The translations under genes were made by a program, and so were the position numbers. This document shows, in pieces, positions 33,628-46,998 of a stretch of 64,000 nt of DNA. The first letter of the stretch is position 1, and every line of letters starts with the position of its first letter. Under the pieces are notes generated by a model. That model had not been told where the DNA came from. It saw nothing but the letters and a program-made list of their open reading frames with translations, and made no database searches. Source of the DNA: Harmonia axyridis (Eukaryota > Arthropoda > Insecta > Coleoptera > Coccinellidae); contig NC_059508.1 of assembly GCF_914767665.1 (NCBI RefSeq), positions 25,729,501 through 25,793,500 on the forward strand. The letters are read 5' to 3'.

Positions 33628-35850
33628 TTGTTGATTTTCTTGGACTCGGATGTCACGCAGGTAGCTATAATCTCCCACGTGGTAAGGTCAATTGCTGCTG
33701 TAATCACAAATGCACGACTGACTTCTGTTGTTGATTTCATTCGTTTGTTATTTTCTTCAATGATTCTCATTCTAACACTTTTCATCGTATTGCACAGGGA
33801 CGAAAGCTTGACATGCGTGTCTTAGGAAACCACTTTGGTATAAGGGACTGTTCTTATTCCCTTTTTTTTGTTTGATCAACAATTATCCAAGTGGGCCATT
33901 CCACATTGTTGATTTTCTTGGACTCGGATGTCACGCAGGTAGCTATCATCTCCCACGTGGTAAGGTCAATTGCTGCTGTAACCACAAATGCACGACTGAC
34001 TTCTGTTGTTGATTTTATTCGTTTGTTATTTTCTTCAATGTTTCTCATTCTAACACTTTTTTCATCGTATTGCACAGGGACGAAAGCTTGACACGCGTGT
34101 CTAAGGAAACCACTTTGGTATAAGGGACTGTTCTTATTCCCTTCTTTTTGTTTAATGAACAATTATCCGAATAAGCCATTCCACATTGTTGATTTTCTTG
34201 GACTCGGATGTCACGCAGGTAGCTAGAATCTCCCACGTGGTAATGTCAATTGCTGCTGTAACCACAAATGCACGACTGACTTCTGTTGTTGATTTCATTT
34301 GTTTGTTTTTTCCTCCTATGTTTCTCATTCGTACAGTTTTCATCGTATTGCACAGGGACGAAAGCTTGACACACGTGTCTATGGAAACCACATTCGTATA
34401 AGGGACTGTTCTTACTTCATTCTTTCTGTATAATGATCAATTATCCAAGTAAGTCATTCCACATTGTTGATTTTCTTGGACTCGGATGTCACGCAGGTAG
34501 CTATAATCTCCCACGTGGTAAGGTCAATTGCTGCTGAAACCACAAATGCACGACTGACTTCTGTTGTTGATTTCATTTGTTTGTTATTTCCTTCAATGTT
34601 TCTCATTCTAACACTTTTCATCGTATTGCACAGGGACGAAAGCTTGACACACGTGTCTAAGAAAACCACTTTGGTATGAGGGACTGTTCTTATTCGCTTC
34701 TTTTTGTTCAATCAACAATTATCCAAGTAAGCCATTCCACATTGTTGATTTTCTTGGACTCGGATGTCACGCAGGAAGCTATAAGCTCCCACGTGGTAAG
34801 GTCAATTGCTGCTGTAACCACAAATGCACGACTGACTTCTGTTGTTGATTTCATTTGTTTGTTATTTCCTTCTATGTTTCTCATTCTAACACTTTTCATC
34901 GTATTGCACAGGGACGAAAGCTTGACACACGTGTCTAAGGAAACCACTTTGGTATAAGGGACTGTTCTTATTTTTTTTTTGTTTAATCAACAATTATCCA
35001 AGTAGGCCATTCCACATTGTTTATTTTCTTGGACTCGGATGTCACGCAGGTAGCTATAATCTCCCACGTGGTAAGGTCAATTGCTGCTGTAACCACAAAT
35101 GCACGACTGACTTCTAATGTTGATTTCATTTGTTTGTTATTTCCTTCAATGTTTCTCATTCTAACACTTTTCATCGTATTGCACAGGGACGAAAGCTTGA
35201 CACGCGTGTCTAAGGAAACCACTTTGGTATAAGGGACTGTTCTTATTCCCTTCTTTTTGTTTAATGAACAATTATCCAAGTAAGCCATTCCACATTGTTG
35301 ATTTTCTTGGACTCGGATGTCACGCAGGTAGCTATAATCTCCCACGTGGTGAGGTCAATTGCTGCTGTAACCACAAATGCACGACTGACTTCTGTTGTTG
35401 ATTTCATTCGTTTGTTATTTTCTTCAATGATTCTCATTCTAACACTTTTCATCGTATTGCACAGGGACGAAAGCTTGACACGCGTGTCTAAGGAAACCAC
35501 TTTGGTATAAGGGACTGTTCTTATTCCCTTCTTTCTGTATAATGATCAATTATCCAAGTAAGTCATTCCACATTGTTGATTTTCTTGGACTCGGATGACA
35601 CGCAGGTAGCTATTATCTTTTACGTGGTAAGGTCAATTGCTGCTGTAACCACAAATGCACGACTGACTTCTGTTGTTGATTTCATTTGTTTGTTATTTCC
35701 TTTAATGTTTCTCATTCTAACATTTCTCATCGTATTGCACAGGGACGAAAGCTTGACACACGTGTCTAAGGAAACCACTTTGGTATAAGGGACTGTTCTT
35801 ATTCCCTTCTTTTTGTATAATGATCAATTATCCAAGTAAGCCATTCCACA
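33628..35850. repeat. 8-mer higher-order repeat, copy A5 (right array), with chimeric first monomer
   Basis: The first monomer is a hybrid: its front and centre (GCTGTAATCAC, CAATGATTC) match the monomer that follows the 8-mer elsewhere (7454), while its end (GACATGCGTGTCTTAGG) matches 8-mer position 1. This is the expected product of an unequal crossover that placed copies A4 and A5 in direct tandem with a period of 2223-2227 bp. Its third monomer shares CATTCGTACAG with copy A2. Confidence 0.92.
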
Positions 35851-36128
35851 TTGTTGATTTTCTTGGACTCGGATGTCACGCAGGTAGCTATAATCTCCCA
35901 CGTGGTAAGGTCAATTGCTGCTGTAATCACAAATGCACGACTGACTTCTGTTGTTGATTTCATTCGTTTGTTATTTTCTCCAATGATTCTCATTCTAACA
36001 CTTTTCATCGTATTGCACAGGGACGAAAGCTTGACACGCGTGTGTAAAAAAACCACTTTGGTATAAGGGACTGTTCTTATTCCCTTCTTTCTGTATAATG
36101 ATCAATTATCCAAGTAAGCCATTCCACA

Positions 36129-36560
36129 TTGTTGATTTTCTTGGACTCGGATGACACGCAGGTAGCTATTATCTTTTACGTGGTAAGGTCAATTGCTGCT
36201 GTAACCACAAATGCACGACTGACTTCTGTTGTTGATTTCATTTGTTTGTTATTTCCTTTAATGTTTCTCATTCTAACATTTCTCATCGTATTGCATCGTA
36301 TTAAGCCATTCCACATTTTTGATTTCCTCCCACGTGGTAAGGTCAATGCTGCTGTAACCAAAACTGGACGGTTGACTTCTGTTGTTGATTTCATTCGTTT
36401 GTTATTTCCTTCAATGTTTCTTACTCTAACACTTTCTGTCGTATTGCTGAGGGATGAAAGCTTGACACACGTGTCTAAGGAAACCACTTTGGTATAAAGG
36501 ACTGTTCTTATTTCCTTTTTTTTTGTTTAATCAACAATTATCCGAGTAGGCCATTCCACA
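36129..36560. repeat. Compound 432-bp satellite monomer (copy 2)
   Basis: It has the same junction (GCATCGTATTAAGCC) and the same divergent half as at 11865, offset 24264 bp. Confidence 0.93.
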
Positions 36561-37948
36561 TTGTTGATTTTCTTGGACTCGGATGTCTCGCAGGTAGCTA
36601 TAATCTCCCACGTGGTAAGGTTAATGGCCGCTGTAACCACAAATGCACGACTGACTTCTGTTGTTGATTTCATTTGTTTGTTATTTCCTTCTATGTTTCT
36701 CATTCTAACACTTTTCATCGTATTGCACAAGGACGAAAGCTTGACACGCGTGTCTAAGGAAACCACTTTGGTATAAGAGACTGTTCTTATTCCCTTCTTT
36801 TTGTTTAATGAACAATTATCCAAGTAAGCCATTCCACATTGTTGATTTTCTTGGACTCGGATGTCACGCAGTTAGCTATAATATCCCATGTGGTAAGGTC
36901 AATTGCTGCTGTAACCACAAATGCACTACTGACTTCGGTTGTTGATTTCATTTGTTTGTTATTTCATTCTATGATTCTCATTCTAACACTTTTCATCGTA
37001 TTGCACAGGGACGAAAGCTTGACACACGTGCCTAAGGAAACCACTTTGGTATGAGGGAATGTTCTTATTTCCTTTCTTTTTGTTTAATGAACAATTATCC
37101 AAGTAAGCCATTCCACATTGTTGATTTTCTTGGACTCGGATGACACGCGGGTAGCTATAATCTCCCACGTGGTAAGGTCAATTGCTGCTGTAACCACAAT
37201 TGGACGGCTGACTTCTGTTGTTGATTTCATTTGTTTGTTATTTCCTTCAATGTTCCTCATTCTAACACTTCTCATCGTATTGCACAGGGACGAAAGCTTG
37301 ACACACGTGTCTAAGGAAACCACTTTGGTATAAGGGACTGTTCTTACTTCATTCTTTCTGTATAATGATCAATTATCCAAGTAAGTCATTCCACATTGTT
37401 GATTTTCGTGGACTCGGATGTCACGCAGGTATCTATAATCTCCCACGTGGTAAGGTCAATTGCTGCTGTAATCACAAATGCACGACTGACTTCTGTTGTT
37501 GATTTGATTTGTTTGTTATTTCCTTCAATGTTTCTCATTCTAACACTTCTCATCGTATTGCACAGGGACGAAAGCTTGACACACGTGTCTAAGGAAACCA
37601 CATTGGTATAAGGGACTGTTCTTATTCCCTTCTTTCTGTATGATGATCAATTATCCAAGTAAGCCATTCCACATTATTGATTTTCTTGGACTCGGATGAC
37701 ACGCAGGTAGCTATAATCCTTAACGTGGTAAGGTCAATTGCTGCTGTAACCACAAATGCACGACTGACTTCTGTTGTTGATTTCATTTGTTTGTTATTTC
37801 CTTCAATGTTTCTCATTCTAACACTTTTCATCGTATTGCACAGGGACGAAAGCTTGACACACGTGTCTAAGTAAACCACTTTGGTATAAGGGACTGTTCT
37901 TATTTTTTTTTTGTTTAATCAACAATTATCCAAGTAGGCCATTCCACA
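36561..37948. repeat. Five-monomer block B (copy 2)
   Basis: It has the same five markers in the same order. Private changes include GGTTAATGGCC and GCAGTTAGC with CCCATGTGG near 36870-36895. It is followed by a monomer of 8-mer position 6 class. Confidence 0.92.
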
Positions 37949-39616
37949 TTGTTGATTTTCTTGGACTCGGATGTCACGCAGGTAGCTATAATCTCCCACG
38001 TGGTAAGGTCAATTGCTGCTGTAACCACAAATGCACGACTGACTTCTAATGTTGATTTCATTTGTTTGTTATTTCCTTCAATGTTTCTCATTCTAACACT
38101 TTTCATCGTATTGCACAGGGACGAAAGCTTGACACGCGTGTCTAAGGAAACCACTTTGGTATAAGGGACTGTTCTTATTCCCTTCTTTTTGTTTAATGAA
38201 CAATTATCCAAGTAAGCCATTCCACATTGTTGATTTTCTTGGACTCGGATGTCACGCAGGTAGCTATAATCTCCCACGTGGTGAGGTCAATTGCTGCTGT
38301 AACCACAAATGCATGACTGACTTCTGTTGTTGATTTCATTTGTTTGTTATTTTCTTCAATGATTCTCATTCTAACACTTTTCATCGTATTGCACAGGGAC
38401 GAAAGCTTGACACGCGTGTCTAAGGAAACCACTTTGGTATAAGGGACTGTTCTTATTCCCTTCTTTCTGTATAATGATCAATTATCCAAGTAAGTCATTC
38501 CACATTGTTGATTTTCTTGGACTCGGATGACACGCAGGTAGCTATTATCTTTTACGTGGTAAGGTCAATTGCTGCTGTAACCACAAATGCACGACTGACT
38601 TCTGTTGTTGATTTCATTTGTTTGTTATTTCCTTTAATGTTTCTCATTCTAACATTTCTCATCGTATTGCACAGGGACGAAAGCTTGACACACGTGTCTA
38701 AGGAAACCACTTTGGTATAAGGGACTGTTCTTATTCCCTTCTTTTTGTATAATGATCAATTATCCAAGTGAGCCATTCCACATTGTTGATTTTCTTGGAC
38801 TCGGATGTCACGCAGGTAGCTATAATCTCCCACGTGGTAAGGTCAATTGCTGCTGTAATCACAAATGCACGACTGACTTCTGTTGTTGATTTCATTCGTT
38901 TGTTATTTTCTTCAATGATTCTCATTCTAACACTTTTCATCGTATTGCACAGGGACGAAAGCTTGACACGCGTGTCTAAGGAAACCACTTTGGTATAAGG
39001 GACTGTTCTTATTCCCTTCTTTTTGTATAATGATCAATTATCCAAGTAAGCCATTCCACATTGTTGATTTTCTTGGACTCGGATGACACGCAGGTAGCTA
39101 TTATCTTTTACGTGGTAAGGTCAATTGCTGCTGTAACCACAAATGCACGACTGACTTCTGTTGTTGATTTCATTTGTTTGTTATTTCTTTTAATGTTTCT
39201 CATTCTAACATTTCTCATCGTATTGCACAGGGACGAAAGCTTGACACACGTGTCTAAGGAAACCACTTTGGTATAAGGGACTGTTCTTATTCCCTTCTTT
39301 TTGTATAATGATCAATTATCCAAGTAAGCCATTCCACATTATTGATTTTCTTGGACTCGGATGTCACGCAGGTAGCTATAATCTCCCACGTGGTAAGGTC
39401 AATTGCTGCTGTAATCACAAATGCACGACTGACTTCTGTTGTTGATTTCATTCGTTTGTTATTTTCTTCAATGATTCTCATTCTAACACTTTTCATCGTA
39501 TTGCACAGGGACGAAAGCTTGACACGCGTGTCTAAGGAAACCACTTTGGTATAAGGGACTGTTCTTATTCCCTTCTTTCTGTATAATGATCAATTATCCA
39601 AGTAAGCCATTCCACA

Positions 39617-39895
39617 TTGTTGATTTTCTTGGACTCGGATGACACGCAGGTAGCTATTATCTTTTACGTGGTAAGGTCAATTGCTGCTGTAACCACAAAT
39701 GCACGACTGACTTCTGTTGTTGATTTCATTCGTTTGTTATTTCCTTCAATGTTTCTTACTCTAACACTTTCTGTCGTATTGCTGAGGGATGAAAGCTTGA
39801 CACACGTGTCTAAGGAAACCACTTTGGTATAAAGGACTGTTCTTATTTCCTGTTTTTTTGTTTAATCAACAATTATCCGAGTAGGCCATTCCACA
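39617..39895. repeat. Recombinant monomer: normal front, divergent rear half, regular length
   Basis: This 279-bp monomer starts like an ordinary ATGACACGC-type unit and ends with the divergent CTTACTCTAACAC / CTGAGGGATG half otherwise found only in the 432-bp compound monomers. Normal and divergent sequence join in regular register here. It is either a crossover product between the compound form and a normal monomer, or a descendant of the parental divergent monomer. Confidence 0.88.
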
Positions 39896-41286
39896 TTGTT
39901 GATTTTCTTGGACTCGGATGTCTCGCAGGTAGCTATAATCTCCCACGTGGTAAGGTCAATGGCCGCTGTAACCACAAATGCACGACTGACTTCTGTTGTT
40001 GATTTCATTTGTTTGTTATTTCCTTCTATGTTTCTCATTCTAACACTTTTCATCGTATTGCACAAGGACGAAAGCTTGACACGCGTGTCTAAGGAAACCA
40101 CTTTGGTATAAGAGACTGTTCTTATTCCCTTCTTTTTGTTTAATGAACAATTATCCAAGTAAGCCATTCCACATTGTTGATTTTCTTGGACTCGGATGTC
40201 ACGCAGGTAGCTATAATATCCCACGTGGTAAGGTCAATTGCTGCTGTAACCACAAATGCACTACTGACTTCGGTTGTTGATTTCATTTGTTTGTTATTTC
40301 ATTCTATGATTCTCATTCTAACACTTTTCATCGTATTGCACAGGGACGAAAGCTTGACACACGTGCCTAAGGAAACCACTTTGGTATGAGGGAATGTTCT
40401 TATTTCCTTTCTTTTTGTTTAATGAACAATTATCCAAGTAAGCCATTCCACATTGTTGATTTTCTTGGACTCGGATGACACGCGGGTAGCTATAATCTCC
40501 CACGTGGTAAGGTCAATTGCTGCTGTAACCACAATTGGACGGCTGACTTCTGTTGTTGATTTCATTTGTTTGTTATTTCCTTCAATGTTCCTCATTCTAA
40601 CACTTCTCATCGTATTGCACAGGGACGAAAGCTTGACACACGTGTCTAAGGAAACCACTTTGGTATAAGGGACTGTTCTTACTTCATTCTTTCTGTATAA
40701 TGATCAATTATCCAAGTAAGTCATTCCACATTGTTGATTTTCGTGGACTCGGATGTCACGCAGGTATCTATAATCTCCCACGTGGTAAGGTCAATTGCTG
40801 CTGTAATCACAAATGCACGACTGACTTCTGTTGTTGATTTGATTTGTTTGTTATTTCCTTCAATGTTTCTCATTCTAACACTTCTCATCGTATTGCACAG
40901 GGACGAAAGCTTGACACACGTGTCTAAGGAAACCACATTGGTATAAGGGACTGTTCTTATTCCCTTCTTTCTGTATGATGATCAATTATCCAAGTAAGCC
41001 ATTCCACATTATTGATTTTCTTGGACTCGGATGACACGCAGGTAGCTATAATCCTTAACGTGGTAAGGTCAATTGCTGCTGTAACCACAAATGCACGACT
41101 GACTTCTGTTGTTGATTTCATTTGTTTGTTATTTCTTTCAATGTTTCTCATTCTAACACTTTTCATCGTATTGCACAGGGACGAAAGCTTGACACACGTG
41201 TCTAAGTAAACCACTTTGGTATAAGGGACTGTTCTTATTCCCTTCTTTTTGTTTAATGAACAATTATCCAAGTAAGCCGTTCCACA
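39896..41286. repeat. Five-monomer block B (copy 3)
   Basis: It has the same five markers in order, preceded by the recombinant monomer 39617 in place of a full compound monomer. Confidence 0.92.
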
Positions 41287-42398
41287 TTGTTGATTTTCTT
41301 GGACTCGGATGTCACGCAGGTAGCTATAATCTCCCACGTGGTAAGGTCAATTGCTGCTGTAACCACAAATGCACGACTGACTTCTAATGTTGATTTCATT
41401 TGTTTGTTATTTCCTTCAATGTTTCTCATTCTAACACTTTTCATCGTATTGCACAGGGACGAAAGCTTGACACGCGTGTCTAAGGAAACCACTTTGGTAT
41501 AAGGGACTGTTCTTATTCCCTTCTTTTTGTTTAATGAACAATTATCCAAGTAAGCCATTCCACATTGTTGATTTTCTTGGACTCGGATGTCACGCAGGTA
41601 GCTATAATCTCCCACGTGGTGAGGTCAATTGCTGCTGTAACCACAAATGCACGACTGACTTCTGTTGTTGATTCCATTCGTTTGTTATTTTCTTCAATGA
41701 TTCTCATTCTAACACTTTTCATCGTATTGCACAGGGACGAAAGCTTGACACGCGTGTCTAAGGAAACCACTTTGGTATAAGGGACTGTTCTTATTCCCTT
41801 CTTTCTGTATAATGATCAATTATCCAAGTAAGTCATTCCACATTGTTGATTTTCTTGGACTCGGATGACACGCAGGTAGCTATTATCTTTTACGTGGTAA
41901 GGTCAATTGCTGCTGTAACCACAAATGCACGACTGACTTCTGTTGTTGATTTCATTTGTTTGTTATTTCCTTTAATGTTTCTCATTCTAACATTTCTCAT
42001 CGTATTGCACAGGGACGAAAGCTTGACACACGTGTCTAAGGAAACCACTTTGGTATAAGGGACTGTTCTTATTCCCTTCTTTTTGTATAATGATCAATTA
42101 TCCAAGTAAGCCATTCCACATTGTTGATTTTCTTGGACTCGGATGTCACGCAGGTAGCTATAATCTCCCACGTGGTAAGGTCAATTGCTGCTGTAATCAC
42201 AAATGCACGACTGACTTCTGTTGTTGATTTCATTCGTTTGTTATTTTCTTCAATGATTCTCATTCTAACACTTTTCATCGTATTGCACAGGGACGAAAGC
42301 TTGACACGCGTGTCTAAGGAAACCACTTTGGTATAAGGGACTGTTCTTATTCCCTTCTTTCTGTATAATGATCAATTATCCAAGTAAGCCATTCCACA

Positions 42399-42830
42399 TT
42401 GTTGATTTTCTTGGACTCGGATGACACGCAGGTAGCTATTATCTTTTACGTGGTAAGGTCAATTGCTGCTGTAACCACAAATGCACGACTGACTTCTGTT
42501 GTTGATTTCATTTGTTTGTTATTTCCTTTAATGTTTCTCATTCTAACATTTCTCATCGTATTGCATCCTATTAAGCCATTCCACATTTTTGATTTCCTCC
42601 CACGTGGTAAGGTCAATGCTGCTGTAACCAAAACTGGACGGTTGACTTCTGTTGTTGATTTCATTCGTTTGTTATTTCCTTCAATGTTTCTTACTCTAAC
42701 ACTTTCTGTCGTATTGCTGAGGGATGAAAGCTTGACACACGTGTCTAAGGAAACCACTTTGGTATAAAGGACTGTTCTTATTTCCTTTTTTTTTGTTTAA
42801 TCAACAATTATCCGAGTAGGCCATTCCACA
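42399..42830. repeat. Compound 432-bp satellite monomer (copy 3)
   Basis: It has the same structure with one junction difference (GCATCCTATTAAGCC). The offset is 30534 bp to copy 1 and 6270 bp to copy 2. Confidence 0.93.
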
Positions 42831-44221
42831 TTGTTGATTTTCTTGGACTCGGATGTCTCGCAGGTAGCTATAATCTCCCACGTGGTAAGGTCAATGGCCG
42901 CTGTAACCACAAATGCACGACTGACTTCTGTTGTTGATTTCATTTGTTTGTTATTTCCTTCTATGTTTCTCATTCTAACACTTTTCATCGTATTGCACAA
43001 GGACGAAAGCTTGACACGCGTGTCTAAGGAAACCACTTTGGTATAAGAGACTGTTCTTATTCCCTTCTTTTTGTTTAATGAACAATTATCCAAGTAAGCC
43101 ATTCCACATTGTTGATTTTCTTGGACTCGGATGTCACGCAGGTAGCTATAATATCCCACGTGGTAAGGTCAATTGCTGCTGTAACCACAAATGCACTACT
43201 GACTTCGGTTGTTGATTTCATTTGTTTGTTATTTCATTCTATGATTCTCATTCTAACACTTTTCATCGTATTGCACAGGGACGAAAGCTTGACACACGTG
43301 CCTAAGGAAACCACTTTGGTATGAGGGAATGTTCTTATTTCCTTTCTTTTTGTTTAATGAACAATTATCCAAGTAAGCCATTCCACATTGTTGATTTTCT
43401 TGGACTCGGATGACACGCGGGTAGCTATAATCTCCCACGTGGTAAGGTCAATTGCTGCTGTAACCACAATTGGACGGCTGACTTCTGTTGTTGATTTCAT
43501 TTGTTTGTTATTTCCTTCAATGTTCCTCATTCTAACACTTCTCATCGTATTGCACAGGGACGAAAGCTTGACACACGTGTCTAAGGAAACCACTTTGGTA
43601 TAAGGGACTGTTCTTACTTCATTCTTTCTGTATAATGATCAATTATCCAAGTAAGTCATTCCACATTGTTGATTTTCGTGGACTCGGATGTCACGCAGGT
43701 ATCTATAATCTCCCACGTGGTAAGGTCAATTGCTGCTGTAATCACAAATGCACGACTGACTTCTGTTGTTGATTTGATTTGTTTGTTATTTCCTTCAATG
43801 TTTCTCATTCTAACACTTCTCATCGTATTGCACAGGGACGAAAGCTTGACACACGTGTCTAAGGAAACCACATTGGTATAAGGGACTGTTCTTATTCCCT
43901 TCTTTCTGTATGATGATCAATTATCCAAGTAAGCCATTCCACATTATTGATTTTCTTGGACTCGGATGACACGCAGGTAGCTATAATCCTTAACGTGGTA
44001 AGGTCAATTGCTGCTGTGTTCACAAATGCACGACTGACTTCTGTTGTTGATTTCATTTGTTTGTTATTTCCTTCAAAGTTTCTCATTCTAACACTTTTCA
44101 TCGTATTGCACAGGGACGAAAGCTTGACACACGTGTCTAAGTAAACCACTTTGGTATAAGGGACTGTTCTTATTCCCTTCTTTTTGTTTAATGAACAATT
44201 ATCCAAGTAAGCCGTTCCACA
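42831..44221. repeat. Five-monomer block B (copy 4)
   Basis: It has the same five markers in order. The last monomer has private changes GCTGTGTTCAC and CAAAGTTTC near 44015-44081. Confidence 0.92.
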
Positions 44222-45885
44222 TTGTTGATTTTCTTGGACTCGGATGACACGCAGGTAGCTATAATCTTTTACGTGGTAAGGTCAATTGCTGCTGTAACCA
44301 CAAATGCACGACTGACTTCTGTTTTTGATTTCATTCGTTTGTTATTTTCTTCAATGTTTCTCATTCTAACACTTTCCATCGTATTGCACAGGGACGAAAG
44401 CTTGACACGCGTGTCTAAGGAAACCACTTTGGTATAAGGGACTGTTCTTATTCCCTTCTTTTTGTTTAATGAACAATTATCCAAGCCATTCCACATTGTT
44501 GATTTTCTTGGACTCGGATGTCACGCAGGTAGCTATAATCTCCCACGTGGTGAGGTCAATTGCTGCTGTAACCACAAATGCACGACTGACTTCTGTTGTT
44601 GATTTCATTCGTTTGTTATTTTCTTCAATGTTTCTCATTCTAACACTTTTCATCGTATTGCACAGGGACGAAAGCTTGACACACGTGTCTAAGGAAACCA
44701 CTTTGGTATAAGGGACTGTTCTTATTCCCTTCTTTTTGTTCAATCAACAATTATCCAAGTAAGCCATTCCACATTGTTGATTTTCTTGGACTCGGATGTC
44801 ACGCCGGTAGCTATAATCTCCCACGTGGTAAGGTCAATTGCTGCTGTAACCACAAATGCACGACTGACTTCTGTTGTTGATTTCATTTGTTTGTTATTTC
44901 CTTCAATGTTTCTCATTCTAACACTTTTCATCGTATTGCACAGGGACGAAAGCTTGACACGCGTGTCTAAGGAAACCACTTTGGTATAAGGGACTGTTCT
45001 TATTTCCTTCTTTTTGTTTAATGAACAATTATCCAAGTAAGCCGTTCCACACTGTTGATTATCTTGGGCTCGGATGTCACGCAGGTAGCTGTAATCTCCC
45101 ACGTGGTAAGGTCAATTGCTGCTGTAACCACGAATGCACGACTGACTTCTGTTGTTGATTTCATTCGTTTGTTATTTTCTTCAATGATTCTCATTCCAGC
45201 ACTTTTCATCGTATTGCACAGGGACGAAAGCTTGACACGCGTGTCTAAGGAAACCACTTTGGTATAAGGGACTGTTCTTATTCCCTTCTTTTTGTTTAAT
45301 GAACAATTATCCAAGTAAGCCGTTCCACATTGTTGATTTTCTTGGGCTCGGATGTCACGCAGGTAGCTGTAATCTCCCACGTGGTAAGGTCAATTGCTGC
45401 TGTAACCACGAATGCACGACTGACTTCTGTTGTTGATTTCATTCGTTTGTTATTTTCTTCAATGTTTCTCATTCTAACACTTTTCATCGTATTGCACAGT
45501 GACGAAAGCTTGACACACGTGTCTAAGGAAACCACTTTGGTATGAGGGACTGCTCTTCTTCCCTTTTTTCTTTTTGATGAACAATTATCCAAGTAAGCCA
45601 TTCCACATTGTTGATTTTCTTGGACTAGGATGTCACGCAGCTATCTATAATCTCCCACGTGGAAAGGTCAATTGCTGCTGTAACCACAAATGCACGACTG
45701 ACTTCTGTTGTTGATTTCATTTGTTTGTTATTTCCTTCAATGTTTCTCATTCTAACACTTTTCATCGTATTGCACAGGGACGAAAGCTTGACACGCGTGT
45801 CTAAGGAAACCACTTTGGTATAAGGGACTGTTCTTATTTCCTTCTTTTTGTTTAATGAACAATTATCCGAATAAGCCATTCCACA
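44222..45885. repeat. Six-monomer segment C (right copy)
   Basis: It repeats all markers of 13688-15351 in order at an offset of 30534 bp. The last monomer (45608) reads CTTCAATG and GACACGCGTG where the left copy has CTTCTATG and GACACACATG, so its rear part has been exchanged. Confidence 0.92.
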
Positions 45886-46998
45886 TTGTTGATTTTCTTG
45901 GACTCGGATGTCACGCAGGTAGCTAGAATCTCCCACGTGGTAATGTCAATTGCTGCTGTAACCACAAATGCACGACTGACTTCTGTTGTTGATTTAATTT
46001 GTTTGTTTTTTCCTTCTATGTTTCTCATTCTTACACTTTTCATCGTATTGCACAGGGACGAAAGCTTGACACACGTGTCTATGGAAACCACATTCGTAAA
46101 AGGGACTGTTCTTACTTCATTCTTTCTGTATAATGATCAATTATCCAAGTAAGTCATTCCACATTGTTGATTTTCTTGAACTCGGATGTCACGCAGGTAG
46201 CTATAATCTCCCACGTGGTAAGGTCAATTGCTGCTGAAACCACAAATGCACGACTGACTTCGGTTGTTGGTTTCATTTGTTTGTTATTTCATTCTATGAT
46301 TCTCATTCTAACACTTTTCATCGTATTGCACAGGGACGAAAGCTTGACACACGTGCCTAAGGAAACCACTTTGGTATAAGGGAATGTTCTTATTTCCTTT
46401 CTTTTTGTTTAATGAACAATTATCCAAGTAAGCCATTCCACATTGTTGATTTTCTTGGACTCGGATGACACGCGGGTAGCTATAATCTCCCACATGGTAA
46501 GGTCAATTGCTGCTGTAACCACAATTGGACGGCTGACTTCTGTTGTTGATTTCATTTGTTTGTTATTTCCTTCAATGTTCCTCATTCTAACACTTCTCAT
46601 CGTATTGCACAGGGACGAAAGCTTGACACACGTGTATAAGGAAACCACTTTGGTATAAGGGACTGTTCTTACTTCATTCTTTCTGTATAATGATCAATTA
46701 TCCAAGTAAGTCATTCCACATTGTTGATTTTCTTGGACTCGGATGTCACGCAGGTATCTATAATCTCCCACGTGGTAAGGTCAATTGCTGCTGTTATCAC
46801 AAATGCACGACTGACTTCTGTTGTTGATTTGATTTGTTTGTTATTTCCTTCAATGTTTCTCATTCTAACACTTCTCATCGTATTGCACAGGGACGAAAGC
46901 TTGACACACGTGTCTAAGGAAACCACATTGGTATAAGGGACTGTTCTTATTCCCTTCTTTCTGTATGATGATCAATTATCCAAGTAAGCCATTCCACA

